From Rhodoblastus sp963713695 (lineage in GTDB: Bacteria; Pseudomonadota; Alphaproteobacteria; Rhizobiales; Beijerinckiaceae), in NCBI GenBank assembly GCA_963713695.1, contig CAVQMU010000002.1, forward strand, positions 774,272 to 838,271: a stretch of 64,000 bases of DNA, read 5' to 3'. Numbering within the stretch: position 1 is the first letter of the stretch; every line of letters starts with the position of its first letter. Below the pieces are notes generated by a model. That model was not told the origin of the DNA, searched no databases, and was given only the letters and a program-made list of their open reading frames with translations. Below, in pieces: positions 17,864 through 27,759 of this stretch. The position numbers and the translations under genes are program-made.

Positions 17864-20526
17864 TCACGCCAGGGCGCGGCTCACGAGGTCGCGCATGTCG
17901 GGCGAGAGATTTTCGCGCTCCGCGATATTCTCGAGCGCGGCTCGCGCCAGGGCGCGGCGTCCGCCTTCGAGATTGCGCCAGGACCGGAAGGAATTGAGCA
18001 GCCGTGCGGCGACCTGCGGATTGGTCGCATCGATCTTGAGCGCCTTTTCCGCGACGAACTGGTAGCCCGAACCGTCGGCGGCGTTGAAGCCAACCGGATT
18101 GGCGTTGGCGAAGGCGCCGATCAGCGCGTAAACGCGATTGGGATTGGCGATGCTGAAGGCGTGGCTCTTGGTGAGGCGGCGAACGCGTTCGAGCGTTTCC
18201 GGCTCCGGAATGGTCGCCTGCAGCGTGAACCATTTGTTGGTGACGAGCGCATCCCCGGCATGGGCGCGGAAGAACGAATTCGAGCGCGCGTTCGCGTTGC
18301 GGGCAGGAAATGAGCGACAACGTCCTCAGCGCGGCGACCTGGTCGGTCATGTTGGCGACGAGGTTGAACTGCCGCATGGCGATTTCCGCGCCCAAGGACT
18401 GGTCGCCGGCGGCGATCAGATCGAGGCTGGCGTTGCGCAGGGCGCGGCGGCCCGCATGCGCCGCGTCGGGCGAATAGGCCTCGTCGGAGGACAGGCGCTC
18501 GTAAAGCGCGAGCAGCGGCTGCGCGAGATATTTGCCGAGGTCGGCGCGGAAGGCGCGCCGCGCCATGTGGATGGCGTCGGGATCGACGTCCGACCCGATG
18601 TCGCGGGCTATGTCGGCCTCGCTTGGCAAGGTCAACATTTCCGCGGCGAAGGCCGGATCGCCCTCGCTCGTCTCGATCAGCTCGCCCAAGGCCCCGGCGA
18701 AGGTCTCGCTGAATTCGGGCATCTCGCCGTCCCGGATCAGCTTCGTCGAACGGATCAGCAGGCGGGTGGCGAAAGTCTGCGCCGCCTGCCAGCGGTTGAA
18801 CGGGTCCGTGTCATGGGCGATCAGCAGCAGCAGGTCGGATTCGTCGAGATCGACGTCGAGCACGACCGGCGCCGAAAAACGCCGCAGCAGCGAGGGCGTT
18901 CGGCTTCTGGGCCACATTCTTGAAAACGATGCGGCGGCTTGCCGCGCCGAGTTCGAAAATGCCGAATTTTTCCTCGCGCGGGCTTGCAGGATCATCCTGC
19001 TCCAGCGGCATTTCCGTGCCGTCGGCGCCGATTAGTCCAAGCCTTATCGGCATGAGCAGCGGTTTTTTCACGGGCTGGCCGGGCGTCGGCGCGGTGTGTT
19101 GCGACAAGTCGAGCGTATAGGTCTTCGCCAGCGCGTCGTAGCTGCCTTTCGCGGTGAGCTTTGGCGTGCCGGCCTGGGCGTACCAGAGCGAAAACTGGCT
19201 CAAGTCGCGTCCCGAGCTTTCGGCGAAACAGGAAATGTAGTCTTCGATGGTCACGGCCTTGCCGTCGAAACGATCGAAATAGAGCGACATGCCCGCGTGA
19301 TAGGCGTCGTGGCCGATCAGGCAGCGCAGCATGCGGATGATCTCGGCACCCTTTTCGTAAACGGTCGCTGTGTAGAAGTTGTTGATCTCGTTGTAGATTT
19401 CTGGCCGCACATTATGCGCCAGCGGGCCGGCGTCCTCGGGAAACTGCGAGGCGCGCAAGGTGCGGACATTGGCGATGCGTCCCACGGCGCGCGAACGCTG
19501 GTCGGCAGAAAATTCCTGGTCGCGATAGACGGTCAAGCCTTCCTTCAGGCAGAGCTGGAACCAGTCGCGACAGGTGATGCGGTTTCCGGTCCAGTTGTGG
19601 AAATATTCATGCGCCACAACCGTCTCGACGCCGGCGTAATCGGCGTCCGTCGCCGTTTCGAAACGCGCGAGGATATATTTGTCGTTGAAAATGTTGAGGC
19701 CCTTGTTTTCCATTGCGCCCATGTTGAAGTCGGACACGGCGACAATGTTGAACACGTCGAGGTCATATTCGCGGCCATAGACGAATTCGTCCCAGCGCAT
19801 GGCGCGGATGAGGCTGTCCATGGCGTAATGGGCGCGATGCTTCTTGTTCTTTTCAACGTGGATGCCCAGTTGGACCTTGCGGCCCGAGGCGGTGACGAAT
19901 TCGTCTTCCAGGCTGTCGAGGTCGCCGCCGACCAGAGCGAAGAGATAGCAAGGCTTTGGATGGGGATCGCGCCAGATCGCGAAATGCCGGCCTTCGCCCG
20001 CATCGCCCGAGGAGCCGGGATTGCCGTTCGACAGCAGCAGCGGCGCTTCCGCCTTGTCAGCCTCGACGCGGGTCGTGAAGACGCTCAGCACGTCCGGGCG
20101 ATCAAGATAATAGGTTATGCGCCGGAACCCCTCCGCCTCGCATTGCGTGCAATAGGCGGAACCCGACCGATACAAGCCCGAGAGCTGGGTGTTGGCCGAG
20201 GGGTCGAGCAGGGTTTCGACTTCCAGCGTGAAAGCGCGGCCGGGCGGATTGTCGATCGTCAGTCTGTCGGGCGTCGCGATCTTGGCAAGATCGAGCGTCT
20301 CGTTGTCGAGCAGGACGCGGACGGGGTTGAGGCCGCCGCCGTCGAGTTTCAACGGCGCGCCGGGCGACCCGGCCGGGTTGGGCCTGAGGCTGAGCCGGGA
20401 TTTCACGCGCGTCGCCGTAGGGTGAAGGCTGATATCGAGCTCGACCGCGTCGATCAGGTAATCCGTCGGCCGGTAGTCGGCGAGGCGGATCGGAGCGGGA
20501 GCATTGGCTTCAAGCTTGGCGGACAT
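17864..20526 (-). CDS. pepN: Aminopeptidase N (M1 family, PepN type), two frame interruptions
   Basis: Zinc aminopeptidase for cytosolic peptide turnover. The N-terminal frame shows MGAMENKGLNIFNDKY (GAMEN exopeptidase motif) and the zinc site HEYFHNW with H306, E307 and H310, and the distal E329 in CLKEGLTVY. The layout and about 887 codons match E. coli PepN (870). The first frame is lost after RRIVFKNVAQK (near 18905), where homology continues as TPSLLRRFSAPVVLDVDL. A second break near 18270-18282 separates CPQRERALEF from FRAHAGDALVTNKWF, and the true end is RDLVSRALA with TGA at 17864-17866. Both are probably sequence errors. The start at 20526 gives MSAKLEANAPAPIRLADYRPTD, typical of the family. 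Confidence 0.9.
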
Positions 20527-20761
20527 GTCGACTCTTTCGAGTTGCTAGGGCTTTAGACCTTCGATTCGTAATCAAATGGTTTCCCGCTTTTATTCCCGCA
20601 ATGCAATAACCGCCATAAGCCAAAAGGCGTTTTTCGGTTATCACGGAACTTGGCCTTGGGCTTGGTCATTGTCCACGACGGGCGGCGCTTGCCCCTCGCT
20701 TGGCTTGCGGCTTGACCCTTGAGGCGCGGCGCGGGACAAAAGGACAAAATCAGGGCTGTTC

Positions 20762-21355
20762 ATGCAGAAGATTCGCAAAATCTGTGTTTATTGCGGCTCG
20801 TCCTCCGGGGCTGAGCCGGTCTTCATCGCCTCGGCCAAGCTGCTTGGGACGATTCTCGCCGAAAAAGGCATAGGCCTCGTCTATGGCGGCGGCGACCTTG
20901 GCCTGATGGGCGCCGTAGCCCACGCCACCCTGAGCGCCGGCGGCCATGTCACGGGCATCATTCCGAAATTCCTGCAAAAGCGCGAAAACATGCTCGAAAG
21001 CGTGCAGGAGCTGTTGATTGTCGATGACATGCACGAGCGCAAGCGGCTGATGTTTGAAAAGGCCGACGCCTTCGTCGCCCTGCCGGGGGGCATCGGAACG
21101 CTTGAGGAATTGGTCGAGCAATTGACCTGGGTGCAGCTCGAGCGCCACGACAAGCCGGTTCTGATTGCCGATATTGGGGGCTTCTGGCGTCCGCTGCTGG
21201 CCTTGCTCGAGCATATGCGCGAACAGGGCTTCATCCGCCCGCATTGCGAGGCGCGCTATCTCGTATGCGAGCGGGTCGAGGACATTTTGCCGCTGCTGCA
21301 GGCCGACTTCGTCAAGAAGGGCGCGCCGCACCGGGAGTTGCGCCGGGAATTGTGA
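20762..21355 (+). CDS. LOG-family protein (TIGR00730), putative nucleoside 5'-monophosphate phosphoribohydrolase
   Basis: A 197-residue Rossmann-fold protein of the LOG (lonely guy) family. The signature PGGIGTLEELVEQLTW is present, as is the N-terminal CVYCGSSSG and YGGGDLGLMGAVA. Characterised relatives cleave ribose 5-phosphate from AMP or cytokinin ribotides; the bacterial physiological substrate is usually unknown. The ATG at 20762 gives a full-length protein. The 235-nt region upstream separates it from divergent pepN; downstream it converges with the coiled-coil gene with 18 nt between stops. Confidence 0.9.
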   Translation: MQKIRKICVYCGSSSGAEPVFIASAKLLGTILAEKGIGLVYGGGDLGLMGAVAHATLSAGGHVTGIIPKFLQKRENMLESVQELLIVDDMHERKRLMFEKADAFVALPGGIGTLEELVEQLTWVQLERHDKPVLIADIGGFWRPLLALLEHMREQGFIRPHCEARYLVCERVEDILPLLQADFVKKGAPHRELRREL

Positions 21356-21373
21356 AGGGCGCGCCCCCTTCGC

Positions 21374-22159
21374 TCAATTGTCCCAACGGCCGTCGGGATT
21401 GATGGCGCCCCGATCGGTCAGGACCACCCAAGCCTGGCCATGTCTTTCGATCCGCTGCACCCGCGCGCCGCCCGGCAGCACGTCGCCGGGGCCGACTTCC
21501 TCAAGTCCCTGCGCGCCTTCGACCACCGCACGTCCGTCGGCCACGTCGCGCAGCACATAGGCGCGATAGACCGTGTTGGGAGACGGGGTCGCCAGAGCGC
21601 TCGGCAGGGCTTTCGGCAGAGGTTTCGGCTGCGCGGCGGCTTGAGAGGCTGGCGGGATGGCCGCGACCGGGGTGCGGTCGGCAGGTCTGCTGTCGGCGGA
21701 TCTGGCCGCGGCGAGGCTTTGCAGCTTTTCGAGCCTGGCCTGCAGCTGCGACGCTGTCGCGGCGGCGTCGGATTTCTGTTCGGACAGGCTCTTTTGCAGG
21801 GCGGCGATGGTCGCCTCGGAGGCATGGGCCTTCTGGGCCTGCGCCTCGAGCTTGCCGGTCAGAGAGGCAAGGTGGCCGCGCAGTTCGGCGATGTCCTGCT
21901 TTTGGCCCTGGGCGGCTTTCAGCGCCTCGGCGACGACGTGGTCTGTGCCTCGCGTGACGCTCGCCGCGGCCCAGCCGAGGCCGAAAACGAGAAAGAGCGC
22001 GCTCAACGGGGCCGCAAAGGACTTCCAGGCGGGCGAGCGCCCGTCCGTCGCCGCGCCGACGCCGGATTTATCTGGCGGCGGCAGCCTCAAGTCCTCGGGC
22101 GGCCGGACCCCGGGGTCCGGATTGGATCTGGGCGGCGGGAGGAGGATCATGTCGTTCAT
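21374..22159 (-). CDS. Single-pass membrane protein with coiled coil and GspC/PilP-like C-terminus (unknown)
   Basis: I do not recognise a named family. The 261-residue protein has a Pro-rich cytoplasmic N-terminus (LLPPPRSNPDPGVRPP), one membrane helix at about 45-63 (APLSALFLVFGLGWAAA), a long Ala/Gln/Lys-rich coiled coil (GQKQDIAELRGHLASLTGKL onward), a Pro/Ala linker, and a compact C-terminal domain (YRAYVLRDVADGRAVVEG, VGPGDVLPGGARVQRIE, WVVLTDRGAI). That last part resembles the small beta-rich periplasmic domains of GspC/PilP proteins in pattern only. It starts 58 nt after opgH on the same strand, so an operon role with osmoregulated glucans is possible. The start is MNDMILLPPP. Confidence 0.6.
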   Translation of the reverse strand: MNDMILLPPPRSNPDPGVRPPEDLRLPPPDKSGVGAATDGRSPAWKSFAAPLSALFLVFGLGWAAASVTRGTDHVVAEALKAAQGQKQDIAELRGHLASLTGKLEAQAQKAHASEATIAALQKSLSEQKSDAAATASQLQARLEKLQSLAAARSADSRPADRTPVAAIPPASQAAAQPKPLPKALPSALATPSPNTVYRAYVLRDVADGRAVVEGAQGLEEVGPGDVLPGGARVQRIERHGQAWVVLTDRGAINPDGRWDN

Positions 22160-22217
22160 CGGTGGGCGGCTCCGAACTGTGTCTCGACCATATTCCACCC
22201 CGCGGATTAACCTGCGA

Positions 22218-24410
22218 TTAACGACCTTGCTGTGGCTCCCCCCCGACGGGAAGGCGAACGAGCAGGGCGATCAGGGCGCGGTCCTGCATCAGCACGGTCC
22301 GCTCCTTGCGGTGGATCCACTTGACGGCGTCCTCGATATTTCTGCTGTCATTGAGCTTGGCTTCGGCCATCGCCCGTTCCGGCGTTATGTCGCCGCGCGT
22401 CCGCGGCGTCGCCGGCGGCAGGAAGGCTTCGTGCATCGCCTGGAATTCCGGGTCGGCGTGCAGCACGCGCAGTCCGTCGGCGTGATCGTGGCCGCGGGCC
22501 GCCATTTCCGCGCCCAGCGCATTGGCGCGGGCGGCGATCGGCGGCGCGGCGTTTTCTTCCGGCGTCACCAGCAGTCCCAGGCGCTTCAGCGCCAGGCCGA
22601 TCGAGCGCTGGCCGCTGGCCCAGGAGAGGCCGATGGCGAGAATGAGGCCGGCGATGGTCGGCGACATCCAGGCCGCGAGCGAGGGCGAAATCAACAGACC
22701 CGCGACGAGCGAGATCACGCCGAGCGTGACATGCGACCGGTGCCGCCGGACAATGGCCTTGAAGGGAATCGAGCCATCGTCGCGCCGCTGCGGCTCCCAG
22801 CCGGTGTCGAAGCCGAAGAGGATATGCAGCACGTGGCCGGTCTGGATCAGCATCATGATCGGCGCGAGCAGGGCCGACATCAGCACTTCGAACAGGGTGG
22901 AGAACAGGAGCCTGATCGCGCCGCCGGCGCCGCGCCGGGTCGGGCCGTCGATGAGCGCCAGGATCAGGCCGAACAGCTTTGGCGCCAGCAGAACCGCCAT
23001 GGTCAGTTCGAACAGCTCGAGCGACCTTTCGGCGTCGAACCGCGGCCAGGTCGGGAAAAGCGCGAAATCCTTGGAGAAATATTCCGGCCTGATGTAGCTC
23101 GCCTGGAGAACGAGCAGGATGCCGACCAGCAATTGCGCCAGCCAGAAGGGCGATGCGAGATAGGCCATCACGCCCGTGGCGAAATGCTGGCGCGAGGCGG
23201 GATGCAGCCCCTTGCCCGGCAGGACGCGCAGATGCTGGAGATTGCCTTGGGCCCAGCGCCGGTCCCGCGCGGCGACGTCGATCAACGACGGCGGGCTTTC
23301 CTCGAAGGAGCCGCCGAGCGAGGGCAGCATGTAGACAGAATATCCGGCGCGGCGCATCAGCGCCGCCTCGACGAAATCATGGCTCAGGATATGGCCGCCG
23401 AAGGGCGGCTTGCCCTTGAGGTGCGGCAGGCCGCAATGATCCGCGAAGGCCTTGACCCTGATGATCGCGTTATGGCCCCAGTAATTGCCGTCGCGGCCCA
23501 TCCAGCAGGACAGGCCGTCGGCGATGACGGGACCATAGATGCGGGCGGCGAATTGCTGCACGCGGGCGAAAAGCGTGTTGCGGTTGATGATCAGCGGCAG
23601 CGTCTGGATGATGCCGGCGTCGGGATCCCCCTCCATGGCGGCGGCGAGGCTGACGATGGCGTGGCCGGTCATCAGGCTGTCGGCGTCGAGCACCAGCATG
23701 TGCGCGTAGGCGCCGCCCCAGCGCGTGACGAAATCGGCGATATTGCCAGCCTTGCGCGCGATGTTCTTCGGGCGGTGGCGATAATAGACTTTCGCCCCGG
23801 GCCCGAGCGCGGCGCGGACCTCGGCGAAGGCGCGTTCTTCGGCGATCCAGACGTCGGGATCGGTCGTGTCCGAGAGGAAGAACCAGTCGAAGGAATCGCC
23901 GAGCCCCGTCGCGTCGACATCCTCGTAAATCGCGCGCAGGGCGCCGAAGACGCGCGACGGCGCCTCGTTGTAGATCGGCATGACCACGGCGTTGCGCGTC
24001 GCGAGGCTTTCCGGCTGGGCCGGCGGCCGGGGGCGCTTGGCCAGCAGATGGACGAAGCCGACGACGCCGCCGGCGAAGGCGAGGGCGATCCAGGAGAAGT
24101 TGGCCAGGAACAGGACCAGCAGCATCCATTTGAGGGTGGTGATGCCGCCCACGTCGATGACGCGGTACATTTCATAGCCGCCCCAGCAGGTGAGGACGAA
24201 GCCGCCGCCGAAGGTGACAATTCGCGACAGCAGGGGCGCGGCGAAATTCGCGACCGGCTTCCGGCGCCCGCTTTCCGCGTCAAAGCGCGACAGGCTCTGC
24301 TCCGGCATGGAAAGATGCGATTCCTCCGGCATGGCCGGGGGAATGGCGTGCGGAACGCCCGGGTCCCGGGCGATGATCGAAGGGGGGGCGGCGTCGGTCA
24401 CGGCGTCCAT
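22218..24410 (-). CDS. opgH: Glucan biosynthesis glucosyltransferase OpgH (MdoH)
   Basis: Inner-membrane family 2 glycosyltransferase of 730 residues that polymerises the beta-glucan backbone of osmoregulated periplasmic glucans from UDP-glucose. Visible are the multiple membrane segments at both ends, the catalytic region VVMPIYNEAPSRVFGALRAI, FFLSDTTDPDVW, LVLDADSLMTGHAIV (DxD) and the product-binding WAQGNLQHLRVLPGKG (Q/RxxRW-like). The order SNGHILSHDFVEAALMRRAG-type loop is present as GGHILSHDFVEAALMRR. The ATG at 24410 overlaps the end of opgG by 13 nt, so the two are coupled. E. coli OpgH is longer (about 847), mainly in its N-terminal cytoplasmic part, which is short here. Confidence 0.93.
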   Translation of the reverse strand: MDAVTDAAPPSIIARDPGVPHAIPPAMPEESHLSMPEQSLSRFDAESGRRKPVANFAAPLLSRIVTFGGGFVLTCWGGYEMYRVIDVGGITTLKWMLLVLFLANFSWIALAFAGGVVGFVHLLAKRPRPPAQPESLATRNAVVMPIYNEAPSRVFGALRAIYEDVDATGLGDSFDWFFLSDTTDPDVWIAEERAFAEVRAALGPGAKVYYRHRPKNIARKAGNIADFVTRWGGAYAHMLVLDADSLMTGHAIVSLAAAMEGDPDAGIIQTLPLIINRNTLFARVQQFAARIYGPVIADGLSCWMGRDGNYWGHNAIIRVKAFADHCGLPHLKGKPPFGGHILSHDFVEAALMRRAGYSVYMLPSLGGSFEESPPSLIDVAARDRRWAQGNLQHLRVLPGKGLHPASRQHFATGVMAYLASPFWLAQLLVGILLVLQASYIRPEYFSKDFALFPTWPRFDAERSLELFELTMAVLLAPKLFGLILALIDGPTRRGAGGAIRLLFSTLFEVLMSALLAPIMMLIQTGHVLHILFGFDTGWEPQRRDDGSIPFKAIVRRHRSHVTLGVISLVAGLLISPSLAAWMSPTIAGLILAIGLSWASGQRSIGLALKRLGLLVTPEENAAPPIAARANALGAEMAARGHDHADGLRVLHADPEFQAMHEAFLPPATPRTRGDITPERAMAEAKLNDSRNIEDAVKWIHRKERTVLMQDRALIALLVRLPVGGEPQQGR

Positions 24411-25930
24411 CTGTAAAGCCAGGTCTCCGAAATAGGCGCGCCCTGGACGTCAAGCGTCAGGCGCAGTTCGCACGCGTTGTCGCTGCCGGGATCGACATCA
24501 AAAACAACGCGGCAGCTCTTCTGTTCCGGCGCAAAATAGAGGTGGGACGCCGTGATCGTGTCGGGCGAGGCGGAAACATTGGCCTTGATATCGCTGAGGC
24601 GGGCCGGATCGGCAAGCGCGTCGCCGCGGAAATCGACTAGAAAGCGCCGCTGGTTTGCCGAAGCGCCGCGCCCGCAGCGGCTTCCCGCGACCACCGCGAG
24701 GGGCGGGCTCGAGGGCGGCGACCAGCACCAGAACTGGCGATAGGCGAAATCGGCCTGCTGGCCCTTGGCCAAGGCGGTCTTCGGCCTCCAGAAGGCGATC
24801 ATGTTCTGGGCGGTTTCATTGTCCGAGGGGATCTCGACCAGTTCGACCGAGCCGGGGCCCCAGTCGCCGATCGGCTCGATCCATAGGGAGGGACGGCGTT
24901 CCCAATGCTGGATGTCGTCCTGGTAGTCGCTGAAATCCCGCCGTTTTTGCAAAAAGCCGAAGCCTTTCGGATTCTGGTCGACAAATTCCGAAATCTGCAA
25001 GCCGTTGCGGTTGGCGACGGGGCGCCAGAGCCATTCGCCGGCGCCGGTCAGCATCTGCAAGCCGCCCGTTTCGGTTGCGGCCTCGCGGATATCGTCGAAG
25101 CCGCGCCGGTCGATCGGGCCGAAAAGGTTGATGGCGCTCATCGTTCCCAGGCCGAAACTGTCGATGCCCACCCGTGGAAAAAGCGCGCATTCGGTGTCGA
25201 TGATCGTCGCGTCGCCCGGATGAATGGTGAAGCGATAGGCTCCGGCGATGCTCTCCGAATCGAGCAGGGCGTTGATGGTCAGCGCGTTGGAGGCGCGGGT
25301 TGTCTTTTCGATCCAGACGGATCTGAAGACCGGGAATTCCTCGCCGCGCGCATCGCCCGTTCGGATCGACAGGCCTCGCGCCTGCACGCCGGGCGCCTGT
25401 CCCGGCGCCAGCGAGCGGAAGAAGCTTGCGCCCTGGAAGATCGCCACTTCCTGCAAGTCGCCCGCGTTCGTGCGGTTCAGGATGCGGAAGCCGGAGAAAT
25501 CGAGATCTTTCGGCGGGGCGCTGAGATTGACGCCGGCGAAGATGAAATTCGCCGCATCGTATCTGAGCCGCGTCGCGGCGCCGTTGTCGACGAGATTGAT
25601 CTGCATCGGCGTGGTGAAGACGAAACCGCGATGCAGCGGCTCGATCACGAATCCCGCGGGGTCGTTGAGCCAGATCAACCCTTCCGGCTTTGCGTGGATC
25701 GCCGAATAGGCCTCGAAGCTAAGGTTGGAGAGCGGGCCGGGCAGATCGGGCGCGGAAGGGGCTGAAAACGGCTTTTGCGCCAGGGCCCTGGCCGCATCGA
25801 CCACCGAAGAGTTTGAGAAGGCAGCCTGCGCCGTAGCCGGCTTGTCATCCGCCAGGGCGACGGAGGGGCCGGAGGCGGCGAATGCGGCCAATCCTCCCGC
25901 CAATTGCAAGACATCCCGTCGCTTCAACAT
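24398..25930 (-). CDS. opgG: Periplasmic glucan biosynthesis protein OpgG/OpgD (MdoG/MdoD)
   Basis: Periplasmic protein of about 510 residues that acts on the nascent beta-glucan after OpgH. Family motifs include LSFEAYSAIHAKPEGLIW, FRILNRTNAGDLQEVAIFQGASFFRSL, RTGDARGEEFPVFRSVWIEK, DTECALFPR and WERRPSLWIEPIGDWGPGSV. The N-terminus MLKRRDVLQLAGGLAAFAASG is a twin-Arg-like signal (KRRDVL plus hydrophobic stretch), the arrangement typical of OpgD-type proteins, so OpgD is an equally good name. The start at 25930 removes 42 upstream residues that lack family character. It is the first gene of opgG-opgH and is divergent from glmU, 259 nt away. Confidence 0.9.
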   Translation of the reverse strand: MLKRRDVLQLAGGLAAFAASGPSVALADDKPATAQAAFSNSSVVDAARALAQKPFSAPSAPDLPGPLSNLSFEAYSAIHAKPEGLIWLNDPAGFVIEPLHRGFVFTTPMQINLVDNGAATRLRYDAANFIFAGVNLSAPPKDLDFSGFRILNRTNAGDLQEVAIFQGASFFRSLAPGQAPGVQARGLSIRTGDARGEEFPVFRSVWIEKTTRASNALTINALLDSESIAGAYRFTIHPGDATIIDTECALFPRVGIDSFGLGTMSAINLFGPIDRRGFDDIREAATETGGLQMLTGAGEWLWRPVANRNGLQISEFVDQNPKGFGFLQKRRDFSDYQDDIQHWERRPSLWIEPIGDWGPGSVELVEIPSDNETAQNMIAFWRPKTALAKGQQADFAYRQFWCWSPPSSPPLAVVAGSRCGRGASANQRRFLVDFRGDALADPARLSDIKANVSASPDTITASHLYFAPEQKSCRVVFDVDPGSDNACELRLTLDVQGAPISETWLYRWTP

Positions 25931-26189
25931 GGGCGAAGCAGTCCAATCCCTGTATATGTCGCATTTCGCTGAGCCGGACCCCGATCCTGCAAGGGAACCG
26001 GGGGCCGCTTCGCCCGAGCCACAGGTCTGCGGCGGCAAAAATGCTGTTAGACGCAAATCAGGGCGACATATAACGCAATTTATGGCCGAGGCGAGGCTGA
26101 TTTTTTGCTTTGCCGGATTTTGACGGTCCCTTATACGTTCGTCGTTTCGCCGAGCCCGCTGGCATGGCTGGCGCGATCAGGGATTTTGC

Positions 26190-27561
26190 ATGACGACGAC
26201 GCAACGAGCGGAAAAGGGTTGCCTGGCGATTGTGCTGGCGGCCGGCGAAGGCAAGCGAATGCGCTCCAGCCTGCCGAAAGCCCTGCACAAGATCGCGGGA
26301 CGCTCGATGCTCGCCCATGTGCTCGACGCCGTGCGGAAAGCCGGCGCCGACCATGTCGCCGTCGTCGTCGGTCCCGACCGCGCCGATGTCGCCGCCGAAG
26401 CTGCAAGAGCGGCGCCCGGCGCCAAGATTTTCGTGCAGGCCGAACGGCGCGGCACCGCCCATGCGGTTTTGGCCGCGCGCGACGCTTTGTCGCAGGGTTT
26501 TGCCAACGTGCTCGTTGTTTTCGCCGATACGCCGCTGGTGCGGCCGGAGACATTTGCCGCCTTGCGCCAAAAGCGGGCGGCGGGCGCCGATGTGGTCGCG
26601 CTTGGCTTCGAGCCGGCCGACCCGACCGGCTATGGCCGCCTGCTGACCGATGCCGAGGGAAAGCTGCTGGCGATTCGCGAGCACAAGGACGCAAGCGAGG
26701 CCGAGCGCGCCACAAGGCTTTGCAACGCCGGCCTGATGGCGCTCGACGGCGCGAGGGCGCTCGAACTGGCTCGAAAGCATCGGCTGCGACAACGCCCAGA
26801 AGGAATTTTACCTGCCAGACGCGGTCGAGGTCGCGCGGCGCGGCGGCGCGGCCTGCGCCATCGTCAAGGCCGAAGCCGGTGAGGTTCTCGGCGTCAACGA
26901 CCGCGCCCAGCTCGCCGAGGCCGAGGCTGAAATCCAGCGTCGGCTGCGGCTCGCCGCAATGCTTGGCGGCGCGACGCTCATCGCGCCGGAGACGGTTTTT
27001 TTCAGCCATGATACGGCTTTGGGCGAGGACGTGCTGGTCGAGCCGCATGTCGTGTTCGGTCCCGGCGTTACAGTCGGCGAGGGCGCGGTCGTCCACGCCT
27101 TCTCGCATCTCGAGGGCGCAAGCCTCGGCAAGGGCGCGACGGTCGGCCCCTATGCGCGGCTTCGGCCCGGCGCGAACCTGGCTGCCGGGGCCAAGATCGG
27201 CAATTTCGTCGAGATCAAGAAGGCGGAGATCGGCGAAGGCGCCAAGGTCAACCATCTCACCTATATCGGCGACGCGACCATCGGCCCGCGCGCCAATATT
27301 GGCGCGGGCGTAATCACCTGCAACTACGACGGGTTCCTGAAATATCGCACTGTTATCGGCGCGGACGCCTTCATCGGCTCCAATTCCGCCCTGGTCGCGC
27401 CGGTCGAAATCGGCGCTGGCGCCTTTGTCGGGTCGGGCTCGGTGGTGACGCGCGACGTCGCCGCGAATTCGCTCGCCGTGGCGCGCGGGCGGCAACAGGA
27501 GAAGGCCGGCTGGGCGAATGTCTTCCGCAAAAAGATGGCGGCGCTCAAGGCGGCCAAATGA
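26190..27561 (+). CDS. glmU: Bifunctional GlmU (GlcN-1-P acetyltransferase / GlcNAc-1-P uridylyltransferase), one frame interruption
   Basis: Makes UDP-GlcNAc, the precursor of peptidoglycan and lipid A. The uridylyltransferase half shows LAAGEGKRMRSSLPK (16-30), VVFADTPLVRPETF and RLCNAGLMALDG. The C-terminal half is a left-handed beta-helix acetyltransferase (VTVGEGAVVHAFSHLEG, VGPYARLRPGANL, GNFVEIKKAEIG, LTYIGDATIGPRANIGAG, TCNYDGFLKYRTVIG). The first frame fails after ALELARKH; from about nt 26775 homology continues as GCDNAQKEFYLPDAVEV in another frame, ending at 27561. As glmU is normally essential, an indel in the sequence near 26768-26782 is the simplest explanation. glmS follows about 200 nt downstream on the same strand, as often seen. 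Confidence 0.92.
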
Positions 27562-27637
27562 TTGCGTGTCGCTTACGGCTTTCGGTTTTCGCAATTCCCC
27601 TTTTGCCGCGGGGCTTTCAACATAAAATTCAGCTGGA

Positions 27638-27695
27638 TGTGACGTCTGACCGGTTGGGAATGCCGCGGGTCACATAAACTGTCACGAAAAGTGAC
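27638..27695 (+). other. Paired inverted repeats in the glmS leader
   Basis: TGTGAC (27638-27643) can pair with GTCACA (27669-27674), and GTCAC (27681-27685) with GTGAC (27691-27695) around a GAAAA loop. The same pentamer thus occurs four times in 58 nt, allowing alternative stems. It lies 65-120 nt before the glmS start. Function is unknown: operator half-sites or an RNA switch are both possible. Confidence 0.4.
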
Positions 27696-27759
27696 TTGCG
27701 CGCAGGGCGGTCAACAAGGATTGCTGCACTGCGGGACTTATCCAAAAGGGGCTTCATTC

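Noticed and set aside
21657..24416. A 919-codon open frame antisense to opgH
   Set aside because: Shadow of opgH, with no family motif and Arg/Gly/Asp-rich composition; opgH has full catalytic motifs.
26131..27594. A long minus-strand frame across glmU
   Set aside because: It is antisense to clear GlmU homology in both halves and shows no motif.
27601..27759. glmS ribozyme in the glmS leader
   Set aside because: No ribozyme core could be recognised, and this class is essentially restricted to Gram-positive groups; only simple inverted repeats are visible.
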